Shown piece after piece: positions 18,128 to 26,567 of a stretch of 64,000 bases of DNA. Position 1 is the first letter of the stretch; every line of letters starts with the position of its first letter. The notes beneath the pieces were generated by a model. That model was not told the DNA's origin and ran no database searches. It saw only the letters and a list, made by a program, of their open reading frames with translations. Position numbers and translations under genes: made by a program. Where the stretch lies: contig JAFKGR010000005.1 in the NCBI GenBank assembly GCA_017307735.1, positions 205,712-269,711 on the forward strand, written 5' to 3'. Source of the stretch: Chitinophagaceae bacterium (lineage in GTDB: Bacteria > Bacteroidota > Bacteroidia > Chitinophagales > Chitinophagaceae).

Positions 18128-19933
18128 TCAAAAGTAATTGATATACCCAAAATGAATTTTAGATGCATTGCGAATATCAAACTTTACATCATTTCTTTTT
18201 CCAATTGCATAAGCGAGATTGAGTAATCCAACTTTTGTTTCAAGCCGCAGCCCAAGCCCGGCACTGATAAATGAGTTTGAAAATTTATCTGTTGAAATTT
18301 TGGTGTGGGTCAATCCGAAATCTGAAAAGACAAACATGTATGAGTTTATGCCGGTCAAAGTGCGAAATTCAACCGAGGTGACACTGTATCGGTCTGCAAA
18401 AATACTTTTCTCATCAAAGCCACGCAGCAATTCGGCGCCGCCTATCCTGAACAATTCATTTTGAAACGCCTGCGGGCTTTGCATCCAACCAACATCTTCC
18501 GATATTTTTAAAGTATTTTTTTCTCCCACCGGAATAAAATGAGAACCCGAAAAAACGAAGGTGGTCACATAACTTTTTTTGGTGACCGTATCGTATAACG
18601 AACTGAAATCAAAAACCGGGTCCGACGGGTCTTTTAACTGCGTGATGTCAGAGTTTTCTGAGACCTTGCGAATGCCCGCAGTAGCAGTAAATGTCAGAAT
18701 GTTCCCCCTTCTCGGATTAAGAACATAATTGGTGTTTTCTACCTGATAGGAAAGACCGCCGGAAGAAGCCCTTACGTCCATGTAGGGAGGAAGCTGATGT
18801 GAAATTTTAATTGAATTGGTATCCACTCCTCCCTGAAGCAAATAACTGTTTTTCATTTGGTAGAAAATCCGCATCGATTTGTGGGCGCTCCAGAAATACC
18901 GGCCACCCAAATTGGCAGTAAGTAATAACCACGATGAATCTTGTTTCCACATACTGAAAGAGGCATCGAGTCCATAAGGGGTATTAAATAAATAAGGAAG
19001 GTTCAGTCCCAGATCTAACCTTGGTGATTGTGCCTGTAGTTGCTGCCAATTCAATAAAAAGGTTTCTCCTCCTCCTAATGCATTCTTTAAATTTAAAGTT
19101 ACATCTGCAGTCACTTTTGTTTTTCCGGTGATTGAATTCCCCGGCAGAAATCCGATCAAAGCATTGATTTCACTGCTTCGCCGCGGCTCAAGAAAAAGAT
19201 TCAGGGTTGATCCGGTCCCCAGCATGGTAAGGCTCCAGGGATTTTGTTCCTGAAGGAAAGGCAGGTCTGCAATCAGTTTGCCCACCTGATCCAATTTGGA
19301 TTTATTATAAACATCTCCATTAAAAATCCCGAGGTAATGCTGCAGATAGGAGCTTTTGATTTTTCCCTTTCCATAAACTTTAATGCTATCGATGTGGTAC
19401 AATACACCCGGAGCTGTTTTTAAAAAGGTGATAATTTTACCGTCCTGAAATCCGCTGTTTTCAAATTTTAAAGTTGCAAAAGGATACCCGTTATTTGCAT
19501 AGTAATCCAGGATTTTGTTTTCAATGATTTTTACACGGGAATAATCATTTTCCGTAATCTCGTTTTTTCTGTTTCCTAATCCCAAATCAGATTTTACAAG
19601 AGCCGGCAGGCTATCCAATCGTAAAAGCCATTGTGTTTTTTCTCCGATAAATAAAAAAACCCTGGCCGATGTAGTATCGATATGAAAGCTGTCAACCGAG
19701 GCCTGGGCATATCCTTTTTCAAATAAAAAGTTTCTGAGATTCCTGATATAATCAACTGCTTTTTCCCGCGAGTCGAATTCGGATTGCAAGGTGGTGCGGC
19801 TATCTTTTGCAAGTGTATCTTTGCCGATCAGATTATAAGTGATTTTGTAGGTTTGCGATTTTGCCTGCACGCCCGTAAAAAACACCAATACAAAAGCTAA
19901 CAAAATTTTTGGTATGGATTCATGGGGATGCAT
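18128..19933 (-). CDS. BamA/TamA-type outer-membrane protein with POTRA-like domains
   Basis: 601 residues. Signal peptide ending near VQAKSQ, then two or three POTRA-like repeats (LFEKGYAQASVDSF, DYYANNGYPFATLKF, IKVYGKGKIKSSY). The 16-strand barrel runs from about 215, with RIGGAELLRGFDEKS carrying the RGF motif that marks the L6 lid loop of the Omp85 family. It ends in an aromatic residue (FGYINYF). Omp85 proteins insert or translocate outer-membrane components. With fewer POTRA repeats than BamA, this is likely a specialised or auxiliary member. It heads the group with DUF4271 and hemD. Confidence 0.8.
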   Translation of the reverse strand: MHPHESIPKILLAFVLVFFTGVQAKSQTYKITYNLIGKDTLAKDSRTTLQSEFDSREKAVDYIRNLRNFLFEKGYAQASVDSFHIDTTSARVFLFIGEKTQWLLRLDSLPALVKSDLGLGNRKNEITENDYSRVKIIENKILDYYANNGYPFATLKFENSGFQDGKIITFLKTAPGVLYHIDSIKVYGKGKIKSSYLQHYLGIFNGDVYNKSKLDQVGKLIADLPFLQEQNPWSLTMLGTGSTLNLFLEPRRSSEINALIGFLPGNSITGKTKVTADVTLNLKNALGGGETFLLNWQQLQAQSPRLDLGLNLPYLFNTPYGLDASFSMWKQDSSWLLLTANLGGRYFWSAHKSMRIFYQMKNSYLLQGGVDTNSIKISHQLPPYMDVRASSGGLSYQVENTNYVLNPRRGNILTFTATAGIRKVSENSDITQLKDPSDPVFDFSSLYDTVTKKSYVTTFVFSGSHFIPVGEKNTLKISEDVGWMQSPQAFQNELFRIGGAELLRGFDEKSIFADRYSVTSVEFRTLTGINSYMFVFSDFGLTHTKISTDKFSNSFISAGLGLRLETKVGLLNLAYAIGKRNDVKFDIRNASKIHFGYINYF

Positions 19934-19943
19934 GTGCAGGACT

Positions 19944-19951
19944 CAAATCTA
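19944..19951 (-). promoter_or_regulatory. -7 promoter element before the BamA-like gene
   Basis: Minus-strand TAGATTTG, ten bases before the ATG at 19933. It matches TAnnTTTG; no -33 match was found. Confidence 0.4.
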
Positions 19952-19993
19952 AATTGATTTTTTGAAAAATATTTTCGCACTAAAAGTATTGCA

Positions 19994-21145
19994 TTGGCCG
20001 GCATTTACATCCATATTCCTTTTTGCAAACAAGCGTGTTTCTATTGCAATTTTCATTTCTCTACTTCTTTGAAGGACAGGGATAGAATGGTGGCTGATCT
20101 TTTAAAAGAAATTGGGTGGCGCACACAGAAAGAAAAAGAGCCTTTGTGTGGAATGACTTTACCTGAAAAAAGCCAGATAGAAACTGTTTATTTTGGTGGG
20201 GGCACACCGAGCATTCTTGCTGCTGAAGAGATAGATTCATTGCTAAGGTCGATTTACAAACATTACAACGTTTCTCAAGATGCGGAAATTACACTGGAGG
20301 CCAATCCGGATGACATTTCTGAAGATAAATTAAAAATGTGGAGGTCGACGGGGATCAACAGACTAAGTATCGGGATTCAGTCTTTTTTTGACAGAGATTT
20401 GAAATGGATGAATCGCGGTCACGATTCGAAACAGGCTGAAAGAAGTTTATTGATGGCAAGGGACGCAGGATTTCACAATTTCTCAGCCGATTTGATTTTT
20501 GGGATTCCCGGCCTTTCAGACCAGGATTGGGAATTTAACATGAAGAAATTAATCGATTTGAAAGTGCCGCATATTTCATCGTATGCATTGACGGTGGAAC
20601 CGAAAACGGCTCTTAAGAGAATGATTGAACTGAAGAAAAAAGAGAATGTCAATGATGCCGGTCAGGCGCGCCAGTTCAAAATGCTGATGCACACCATGCG
20701 CAAGGCGGGCTATGAGCATTATGAAATCAGCAATTTTGCGCTGCCTGACTTCAGAAGTAAACACAACAGCAGTTACTGGCAACAAAAACCGTATCTCGGT
20801 ATCGGACCTTCTGCACATTCGTTTGACGGAAATCACCGCTACTGGAATATGGCAAATAATCCTTTGTACATGAAAGCAATGGAAGATGAAACGCCAATTT
20901 TTCAGATGGAAACCCTGACTGAAACCATGCGGTTGAATGAATATATCATGACCTCTTTGCGCACTGTGGAAGGAATGGATTTTGATTATGTAACAAAAAA
21001 ATTTTCGCCGGAGTTTAATTTTACAATCAGAGAAAAGCTCAATAAACTTTCTGCAAATTGGTTTTCTGAAAGGAAGGATAAAGTGGTTTTATCGGAAGAA
21101 GGTATTTTGTTTACAGATAAAATCAGCGCTGAACTATTTTTTTAG
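19994..21145 (+). CDS. hemW: HemW, radical SAM heme chaperone (CPO-like)
   Basis: 383 residues. Radical SAM cluster motif C11-x3-C15-x2-C18 after the conserved YIHIPFC, SAM-binding FGGGTPS, LEANPDD, RLSIGIQSF and SADLIFGIPG, with a C-terminal HemW domain (LNEYIMTSLRTVEGMD). HemW homologues were long misnamed HemN; those of this length deliver heme to respiratory enzymes rather than oxidise coproporphyrinogen. The start is TTG at 19994: it places AGIYIHIPFC exactly as in homologues and no in-frame ATG exists upstream. Its stop overlaps the convergent neighbour by four bases. Confidence 0.9.
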   Translation: MAGIYIHIPFCKQACFYCNFHFSTSLKDRDRMVADLLKEIGWRTQKEKEPLCGMTLPEKSQIETVYFGGGTPSILAAEEIDSLLRSIYKHYNVSQDAEITLEANPDDISEDKLKMWRSTGINRLSIGIQSFFDRDLKWMNRGHDSKQAERSLLMARDAGFHNFSADLIFGIPGLSDQDWEFNMKKLIDLKVPHISSYALTVEPKTALKRMIELKKKENVNDAGQARQFKMLMHTMRKAGYEHYEISNFALPDFRSKHNSSYWQQKPYLGIGPSAHSFDGNHRYWNMANNPLYMKAMEDETPIFQMETLTETMRLNEYIMTSLRTVEGMDFDYVTKKFSPEFNFTIREKLNKLSANWFSERKDKVVLSEEGILFTDKISAELFF

Positions 21146-21753
21146 TAATTCCTCTTTCCCTGAAACAAACCGATGTTGTACCCTGCGCGGATAACGGGTA
21201 TTTCACGGCCATGTACATCCACATAGGGGGAGTTCTGGTCTCTCATGACATCCCATGAAATTGAAAAATAGTAATAGGTATTGCTTCCGCTTACACGTCC
21301 GCCGGCGTATCCAATTCCCAGCAAAAGAGACGGAGCATTAATGTGATAAATGTCATTCGAAGTGCTGGGGCCAATAGCCGGAATGTATTTATATCGCATA
21401 AAATTATATTCATACTGGGCGGTGCCAAACAAAAAGTTTATGGGAAAAAGCCTGACAAATACACCCGGCCCGATAATCGTTTGGCGGAGTTTGTCGCCGT
21501 CGGTCTGGTAGTCTCGCTGAGATAGATAATTAAAGTTGAGTGTGACGCCGGCGTCGGCCCAGTTGCTGACACTGTAACCAAATACCGGCGAGATTCCCAG
21601 GTTGGTTGCAATGCTCGAAAATCCGAGGTTCAGATCGCCGCCCGTAAAAAGCCTCTGGCGGTTAAAAGATTGGGACTTTTCTTCTTTTTGATCCTGCGCA
21701 TGGATTCCAAAAGACATAAGCATCAATATAACTATAACAAAAATCTTCTTCAT
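21142..21753 (-). CDS. Outer-membrane beta-barrel protein, unknown function
   Basis: 203 residues. Signal peptide MKKIFVIVILMLMSFGIHAQ, a short charged linker, then alternating strands (GGDLNLGFSSI, PVFGYSVSNWADAGV, GPGVFVRLFPINFLFGTAQYEYN, SLLLGIGYAGGRV) ending in GYNIGLFQGKRNY. This pattern suits a small 8- to 10-stranded barrel of the kind widespread in Bacteroidota. No ligand can be inferred. Its promoter region is shared with the divergent coiled-coil gene. Confidence 0.75.
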   Translation of the reverse strand: MKKIFVIVILMLMSFGIHAQDQKEEKSQSFNRQRLFTGGDLNLGFSSIATNLGISPVFGYSVSNWADAGVTLNFNYLSQRDYQTDGDKLRQTIIGPGVFVRLFPINFLFGTAQYEYNFMRYKYIPAIGPSTSNDIYHINAPSLLLGIGYAGGRVSGSNTYYYFSISWDVMRDQNSPYVDVHGREIPVIRAGYNIGLFQGKRNY

Positions 21754-21847
21754 AACAATGAGGATATAAGTTGCAATCTACTTTCTTTATTCGATTTATT
21801 ATAAGGGCAGTAAAAAAATCAGGGGTCTCGCAAAAAATATTTTTTAG

Positions 21848-21887
21848 TACGAATATAATCGTATGTTTGTGTACGATATAATTCGTA
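21848..21887 (+). promoter_or_regulatory. Promoter with twin palindromic operators (TACGA-N6-TCGTA twice)
   Basis: Two 16-base palindromes, TACGAATATAATCGTA (21848-21863) and TACGATATAATTCGTA (21872-21887), are separated by eight bases. A perfect -7 element TATGTTTG (21862-21869) sits between them, so the first palindrome fills the -33/-7 spacer and the second covers the expected start near 21876. Together the arms also form one larger imperfect inverted repeat. This is the geometry of a repressor operator; dyads of this size suit BlaI/MecI/CopY-type winged-helix dimers. No such regulator gene lies in the window. Confidence 0.75.
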
Positions 21888-21906
21888 AAACCTAAAAATA
21901 AATATT

Positions 21907-22500
21907 ATGAAACTTGTACGTATTTTCACGATTCCGGCCTGTGCAGCCGTTTTTGTTTTGGCGCTTAGCTCTTTTAAAAAGGGAGGCGGTTCCAAAACAT
22001 TAAACACAAATCAAAGTGATACTTTGATACCATCAGCAACACAAAAGGAAATTGACCAATCTATCCAACAGGCCATGAGGGAAATTCAGTCAATAGACTG
22101 GAATAAAATCAATGATGAGTGGAAACAATCTATTGCCGGAATCGACTTCTCCGCTATTGGTAAACAAGTCAGGGATGCGATGAACTCCATCCGGTGGGAT
22201 GAAATTAACAAGTCTGTGAACAAAGCATCCGGAGAAATCAATTCTAAAAAGTTCATAAAAGAACTCAGAAAAAACATGAATCAAATTCAATCGGAATTGA
22301 AAAAATCTTTTAAGGAGATGGATAAGAATAAACAAAATTTTAAGAAGCAGCAGGAGAATCTGAAAAAGGAACAAATGAAACTCGAATTGTTGAAGCGGGA
22401 ACTCAACGAAAATTACAATTATTCTGATGTTTATCAGGCACCTGATTTGTTATTTCAAGGGAGTCAGCTGTGGGAATATCCATTCTTTTCTCAGATTTAG
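21907..22500 (+). CDS. Exported coiled-coil protein resembling a detached BlaR1/M56 sensor tail
   Basis: 197 residues. An N-terminal hydrophobic segment (VRIFTIPACAAVFVLALSSF) acts as a signal peptide or anchor. Next comes a repeated pattern with Trp: EIQSIDWNKINDEWKQ, AIGKQVRDAMNSIRWDEINK, and then a long Lys/Glu/Gln coiled coil (about 120-175). The tail is YQAPDLLFQGSQLWEYPFF. The hydrophobic start followed by SFK and an amphipathic tail resembles the C-terminal part of Bacteroidota M56 BlaR1-like peptidases. That likeness is from memory and not tested. The strong operator upstream implies tight control. Function unknown. Confidence 0.65.
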   Translation: MKLVRIFTIPACAAVFVLALSSFKKGGGSKTLNTNQSDTLIPSATQKEIDQSIQQAMREIQSIDWNKINDEWKQSIAGIDFSAIGKQVRDAMNSIRWDEINKSVNKASGEINSKKFIKELRKNMNQIQSELKKSFKEMDKNKQNFKKQQENLKKEQMKLELLKRELNENYNYSDVYQAPDLLFQGSQLWEYPFFSQI

Positions 22501-22506
22501 TTCAGT

Positions 22507-23727
22507 TTAAAAGAGTATCCCAAGTATCAGGCACCCCAGCACAATCAAGGGGGCTGGAATCCTTGTGAAAGTAAGCAGGCAAAAAGTTCCTGCCACGGAA
22601 ATCACATTTAGTAAACTGATTGTAGTGAAATCCCAGACATTCGTATCTTTCATCAGAAAGAAAAAGGCAGCAACCATAATTCCGACGACCACCGCATTTA
22701 TGCCCTCCAGCGACCGGTAAATGACAGCATATCTTTTAAGATTGTACCATACGGGATAAAAGAATAAAACCAAAAGTGCACTCGGCAAAAAAATAAAAAC
22801 ACTTCCAATCAAACACCCGAGCAGATGTAACGGAATTCCGTTTCCGCGAAGCACCAATCCTCCCATGTAGGAAGAAACTGAAAAAACAGGACCCGGAATG
22901 GCACGCACCAATCCCCATCCTGTCAGGTATTCCTGTGGAGACATATATTGGGTTTTTTTGCGCACCACAAATTGTTCGTACATCATAGGCATCAGTACAT
23001 CGCCGCCGCCAAAGACGAGGCTTCCGTACCGATAGGTGTTTTCGGTAAGATTAAAAACGCGTTTGTTTTGCCAGTTCTGCTTTCGCGCCAGTTCGCTGAA
23101 ATACCCAACGATCACAAAAATTAGTAAGAACAACCAGATGTTCGTCCACCGTATATGCTTGGGTGTTATTTTCACGTGTTCCGGAAATCTCTTTTTGCTG
23201 AAGTTGGTAACAATTCCTCCCAAAACAATTAGCACGGGAAATATCCAGGGTGTTTTGAAAAATAAAAAAGTAGCGATACCTCCAATAAGCATGATCAAAA
23301 AAGTCACCGTATTATTTACCAGGGTACGGTACATCTTCAAGGCAGCGAATGCAATGAATCCAATGGCCATCGGCTGGATAAACTTAAAAATATCGAGACT
23401 TACATGAAATTCATTCACATACAAAACAGCGAACGAAAAAGCTCCCATCAGAATGCAGGCCGGCGTCAGCCAGATGAGTAAAGTAAGAATGGCCAATGGA
23501 ATTCCCCCTCGCTTGTAGCCGATGAGCGTAACCGTTTGGGTGGAAGAAGCGCCCGGCAACATCTGGCAAAAAGCTACATATTCCATCAGTTCATCCTGTG
23601 TGACATCTTTCCTTTTTTCAACAAAAGTCCGGATCATCATACCCAAATGGCCTTGCGGCCCGCCAAAAGCGGAGATGGTATAATAAAAAACAGCTTTTAA
23701 AAAAGGAATATGCCTTTTTAATATCAT
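22507..23727 (-). CDS. chrA: Chromate-family (CHR) anion transporter
   Basis: 406 residues, the two-domain length. Both CHR repeats are visible: [12 protein letters not shown] with [22 protein letters not shown] in the N-terminal half, and [17 protein letters not shown] with [18 protein letters not shown] in the C-terminal half. About ten to twelve membrane helices. Family members export chromate, but in chromosomal settings without ChrB the physiological anion is often unknown. The gene is convergent with the coiled-coil gene, six bases apart, with no terminator seen. Confidence 0.85.
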   Translation of the reverse strand: MILKRHIPFLKAVFYYTISAFGGPQGHLGMMIRTFVEKRKDVTQDELMEYVAFCQMLPGASSTQTVTLIGYKRGGIPLAILTLLIWLTPACILMGAFSFAVLYVNEFHVSLDIFKFIQPMAIGFIAFAALKMYRTLVNNTVTFLIMLIGGIATFLFFKTPWIFPVLIVLGGIVTNFSKKRFPEHVKITPKHIRWTNIWLFLLIFVIVGYFSELARKQNWQNKRVFNLTENTYRYGSLVFGGGDVLMPMMYEQFVVRKKTQYMSPQEYLTGWGLVRAIPGPVFSVSSYMGGLVLRGNGIPLHLLGCLIGSVFIFLPSALLVLFFYPVWYNLKRYAVIYRSLEGINAVVVGIMVAAFFFLMKDTNVWDFTTISLLNVISVAGTFCLLTFTRIPAPLIVLGCLILGILF

Positions 23728-23783
23728 TTTTACGATAAAAAATTATAAGGACAGTTCAGGCAACAAAGGCTGCTTTGGCTGTT

Positions 23784-24728
23784 TTATTTCTTAAGTCCGA
23801 TTTCTTTTAACCGTTCTTCCAGGTATTCTCCGGCAGTGATATCTTCATATTGTTTGGGATGAGTGGCATCTATGCAGCTTGCCAGACATGCCAGGCTCAT
23901 TGAAGATTTCGGATGCAGGAAGAACGGGATAGAAAACCTTGAGGTGTGCCACAATTCACGAGGAGGATTTACCACACGGTGGGTGGTACTCTTCAATTTA
24001 TTGTTGGTAAACCGCTGTAACATATCCCCCACATTCACCACAATCTGATTGGGCTGGCTCTTTACCGGAATCCAGGTATTCTGTTTTGTCAATACCTGCA
24101 ACCCATCAGCACTGGCTCCCACAAGCAATGTGATCAGATTAATGTCCTCGTGTTGTTCTGCACGGATAGAGCTCCTGGGCTCCTGAGTAATCGGAGGATA
24201 ATGAATGGCCCGGAGGATACTGTTCCCTTCATTCACATATTCATCAAAATAATGCTCTTTCAATCCCAAAAACAGGGAGATGGCGCTCAGCAAAGCTTTC
24301 CCGGATTTTTCAAAAGCACGATAGGCTTTTTCAATTGTCGCATTAAATTCAGCAATCTCTTTTACCAGCACATTGTCCGGATATTCCTTTTTTAACGGAT
24401 GACTGTCCGGAACCATTTGCCCAAATTGAAAGAACTCTTTCAAATCGGGAGCCTCGCTTCCTTTTGCGTGTTCCCTTCCAAAAGAAGTATATCCTCTTTG
24501 GCCACCAAGTTCAATAATTTCGTAATTCTTTTTCCTCGCAAGAGGCAGCGCAAAAAATTGTTGCACATATTTGTAAATGTCGGCAATCAAATCCTCGGAA
24601 ATACCGTGGTTTCTGACTGTCACAAACCCCACTTCTTCAAAAGCCTTTCCCAACTGTTGTACAAATTCTTCTCTGTGCTGCCTGCTGCCATCGGTAAACC
24701 GGGCAAGATCTACAATAGGGATTTCCAT
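23784..24728 (-). CDS. Isopenicillin-N-synthase-like 2-oxoglutarate/Fe(II) oxygenase
   Basis: 314 residues. N-terminal DIOX_N region (IPIVDLARF, GFVTVRNHGI) and C-terminal oxygenase fold with the iron facial triad His193, Asp195 and His250, plus the Arg264-x-Ser266 pair that binds the 2-oxoglutarate carboxylate (SRFSIPFF). All catalytic residues are present. Bacterial members of this family hydroxylate small molecules or form ethylene or antibiotics; nothing here fixes the substrate. No biosynthetic cluster surrounds it. It follows an operon on the same strand after an 81-base gap. Confidence 0.85.
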   Translation of the reverse strand: MEIPIVDLARFTDGSRQHREEFVQQLGKAFEEVGFVTVRNHGISEDLIADIYKYVQQFFALPLARKKNYEIIELGGQRGYTSFGREHAKGSEAPDLKEFFQFGQMVPDSHPLKKEYPDNVLVKEIAEFNATIEKAYRAFEKSGKALLSAISLFLGLKEHYFDEYVNEGNSILRAIHYPPITQEPRSSIRAEQHEDINLITLLVGASADGLQVLTKQNTWIPVKSQPNQIVVNVGDMLQRFTNNKLKSTTHRVVNPPRELWHTSRFSIPFFLHPKSSMSLACLASCIDATHPKQYEDITAGEYLEERLKEIGLKK

Positions 24729-24809
24729 TTTCTTGTGATTTAAAAAAAGATTAAAAAAGGATAGCCCAAGTTAAAAATTAATCGGGAAATACCTCCGGAT
24801 TTTATATTT

Positions 24810-25166
24810 CTATTTTGAGGCATGCAGCCTGTTCAGTTCTTCCCAGTATTCAGCAGCACGACGGGTGTGAGGTATGACAATAGTACCGCCCACCACATTT
24901 GCCACCGCAAAGATTTCGTAAATCTGTTCTGTTGTAATTCCCAATCCGTGGCAGGTTCCCAAATGATAGCGGATACAATCATCACAACGGAGCACCATGC
25001 TCGCAACAAGTCCGAGCATCTCTTTGGTCTTTTTGTCGATAGCGCCATCCATGTAAGTATTTGTGTCCAGATTCCACAGGCGTTTGATAACAAGGTTGTT
25101 TTTACTCAGAATGACATCGTTCATTTTGGAACGGTAGTCATTAAACTCCTTAACGATATCTCCCAT
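24810..25166 (-). CDS. Carboxymuconolactone decarboxylase / AhpD-like protein
   Basis: 118 residues from the ATG at 25166. An upstream in-frame ATG at 25208 would overlap the previous gene by 32 bases and adds no family-like sequence. All-helical CMD fold with the AhpD-type redox motif Cys61-x2-Cys64-x3-His68 (CDDCIRYH) and the following GITTEQIYEIFAVANVVGG helix pair. Such proteins act as alkylhydroperoxidase partners or in peroxide defence. Third in a same-strand group with the PfkB kinase and a small membrane protein. Confidence 0.82.
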   Translation of the reverse strand: MGDIVKEFNDYRSKMNDVILSKNNLVIKRLWNLDTNTYMDGAIDKKTKEMLGLVASMVLRCDDCIRYHLGTCHGLGITTEQIYEIFAVANVVGGTIVIPHTRRAAEYWEELNRLHASK

Positions 25167-25176
25167 AAAAAATATT

Positions 25177-25464
25177 TTAAGGTTTTCCGATATTATTGAT
25201 GTCTTCATTATCCTGATCGGGAAATTTGTTCAGGATGCTGTGTATTGAAAAATAACTTGTAAAGGCAAATGCAATTCCTACAATGTAAACGGATAGCAGA
25301 TTATTCAGGCCGAAAATCATAAAACCAATCATAACGCCGATTATTTCGGCGAGTATCCATCCGGCAACAAAATAAATTTGCCATGTTGACGGCTTCAGTC
25401 CCTTATTCTTAGCCATTTTTCCAATTTCAATGGAAAGCCAGATCAAAACAATTATTTCAAGCAC
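25177..25464 (-). CDS. Small membrane protein, unknown function
   Basis: 95 residues starting with GTG at 25464. An N-terminal hydrophobic segment (LEIIVLIWLSIEIGKMA), a basic loop (KNKGLKPSTWQIY) and two more helices (FVAGWILAEIIGVMIGFMIF and SVYIVGIAFAFTSYF) are followed by an acidic tail. It sits between the PfkB kinase (6-base gap) and the CMD gene (10-base gap), clearly in the same operon. No family recognised. Confidence 0.7.
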   Translation of the reverse strand: MLEIIVLIWLSIEIGKMAKNKGLKPSTWQIYFVAGWILAEIIGVMIGFMIFGLNNLLSVYIVGIAFAFTSYFSIHSILNKFPDQDNEDINNIGKP

Positions 25465-25470
25465 ACCAAG

Positions 25471-26391
25471 CTAAAATTTCAAATCAAAATTTACCAACTG
25501 CACAAATTTATCCAGTCGGTTTTGAATATCCCTGTTATCAATTTCTTTTAACATCAGCGGACCAAATTTTTCAACACAAAAACTTGCCAGCGCACTTCCA
25601 TAAATGATGGCGGTCTTCATACTTTCAAAACTGATATCTCCGGTTTGTGCAAGATGGCCGATAAAACCTCCGGCAAAAGTATCTCCCGCGCCGGTTGGAT
25701 CGAAAACATCCTCAAGGGGCAGGGCCGGTGCAAAGAAAACGGAATCCTTATCAAACAGCAGGGCGCCATGTTCGCCCTTTTTAATAACCAGATAGGAAGG
25801 TCCCATCTCCAAAATAGATTTGGCTGATTTGACCAGAGAATAATCGCCACTCAGCTGGCGGGCTTCGCTGTCGTTGATCATCAATACGTCCACTTTTTTC
25901 AGCACTTTTTTGAGATCATCCATCGCTGTTTCCATCCAGTAATTCATGGTGTCCATAACCACCAGCTTTGGTCTTTTTTTCAATTGATGAATAACGCTCA
26001 ACTGAAGCGACGGCATAACGTTTCCGAGCATCAGGTAATCTGCATCCTGATATGAATCCGGAACTTTCGGATTGAAATCGGCCAATACATTCAAATCGGT
26101 AACAAGCGTATCCCTCGCATTCATATCGAGATGATATTTTCCGCTCCAGAAAAAAGATTTTTTTCCGTTCACTATTTCAACGCCATCCAACTGTACTCCG
26201 CGATTTTTTAAATCAGTAAGTTCCTGAATGGGGAAATCTTCGCCAACAATAGAAATCTGTTGCAATGGATGGGTAAGATGGCTGGCGGCGTATGCAGCAT
26301 AAGTGGCAGATCCTCCAATAACTTTTTCTGTTTTTCCGAAAGGTGTTTCAATGGCGTCAAATGCCATGGTGCCAAGAATGATAATGGCCAT
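25471..26391 (-). CDS. PfkB-family sugar/nucleoside kinase
   Basis: 306 residues. Ribokinase fold with the N-terminal GGSATYAAYAASHL substrate region and the C-terminal signature DPTGAGDTFAGGFIG, holding the catalytic Asp and the anion hole. VIKKGEHGALLF is the usual nucleotide-site strand. The IIILGTMAFDAIETPFG start is typical of a Bacteroidota adenosine-kinase-like subgroup. The phosphate acceptor cannot be determined from sequence. First gene of the kinase / membrane protein / CMD operon, with a -7 element 27 bases upstream. Confidence 0.87.
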   Translation of the reverse strand: MAIIILGTMAFDAIETPFGKTEKVIGGSATYAAYAASHLTHPLQQISIVGEDFPIQELTDLKNRGVQLDGVEIVNGKKSFFWSGKYHLDMNARDTLVTDLNVLADFNPKVPDSYQDADYLMLGNVMPSLQLSVIHQLKKRPKLVVMDTMNYWMETAMDDLKKVLKKVDVLMINDSEARQLSGDYSLVKSAKSILEMGPSYLVIKKGEHGALLFDKDSVFFAPALPLEDVFDPTGAGDTFAGGFIGHLAQTGDISFESMKTAIIYGSALASFCVEKFGPLMLKEIDNRDIQNRLDKFVQLVNFDLKF

Positions 26392-26418
26392 AATTCAATG
26401 AGGTTTTTTTAAACGCTG

Positions 26419-26426
26419 CAAAAGTA
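26419..26426 (-). promoter_or_regulatory. -7 promoter element for the PfkB kinase operon
   Basis: Minus-strand TACTTTTG, full TAnnTTTG match, with a predicted start near 26412 and a leader of about 20 nt before the ATG at 26391. No -33 TTTG at the expected place. Confidence 0.45.
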
Positions 26427-26464
26427 AGGTATGATGAGTGGAGTTGGGTTTTTAAAGTCGGAGT

Positions 26465-26511
26465 GTTTCGCGTTCCATGTTTCAAGTTTCGCGTTCCGGG
26501 TTCTGAGTTCC
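26465..26511. repeat. Short GTTCC/GTTTC intergenic repeat
   Basis: The 12-mer GTTTCGCGTTCC occurs at 26465-26476 and 26486-26497, 21 bases apart, followed by related GTTCTGAGTTCC and preceded by similar words. The pattern resembles the degenerate ~10-base GTTTC/GTTCC arrays scattered between genes in some Bacteroidota. No coding potential. Confidence 0.55.
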
Positions 26512-26567
26512 AAGATTACCCCTTTGTTATGAAATGAAAGCCGAAACCTAAAATTTTCAAACCCCAC

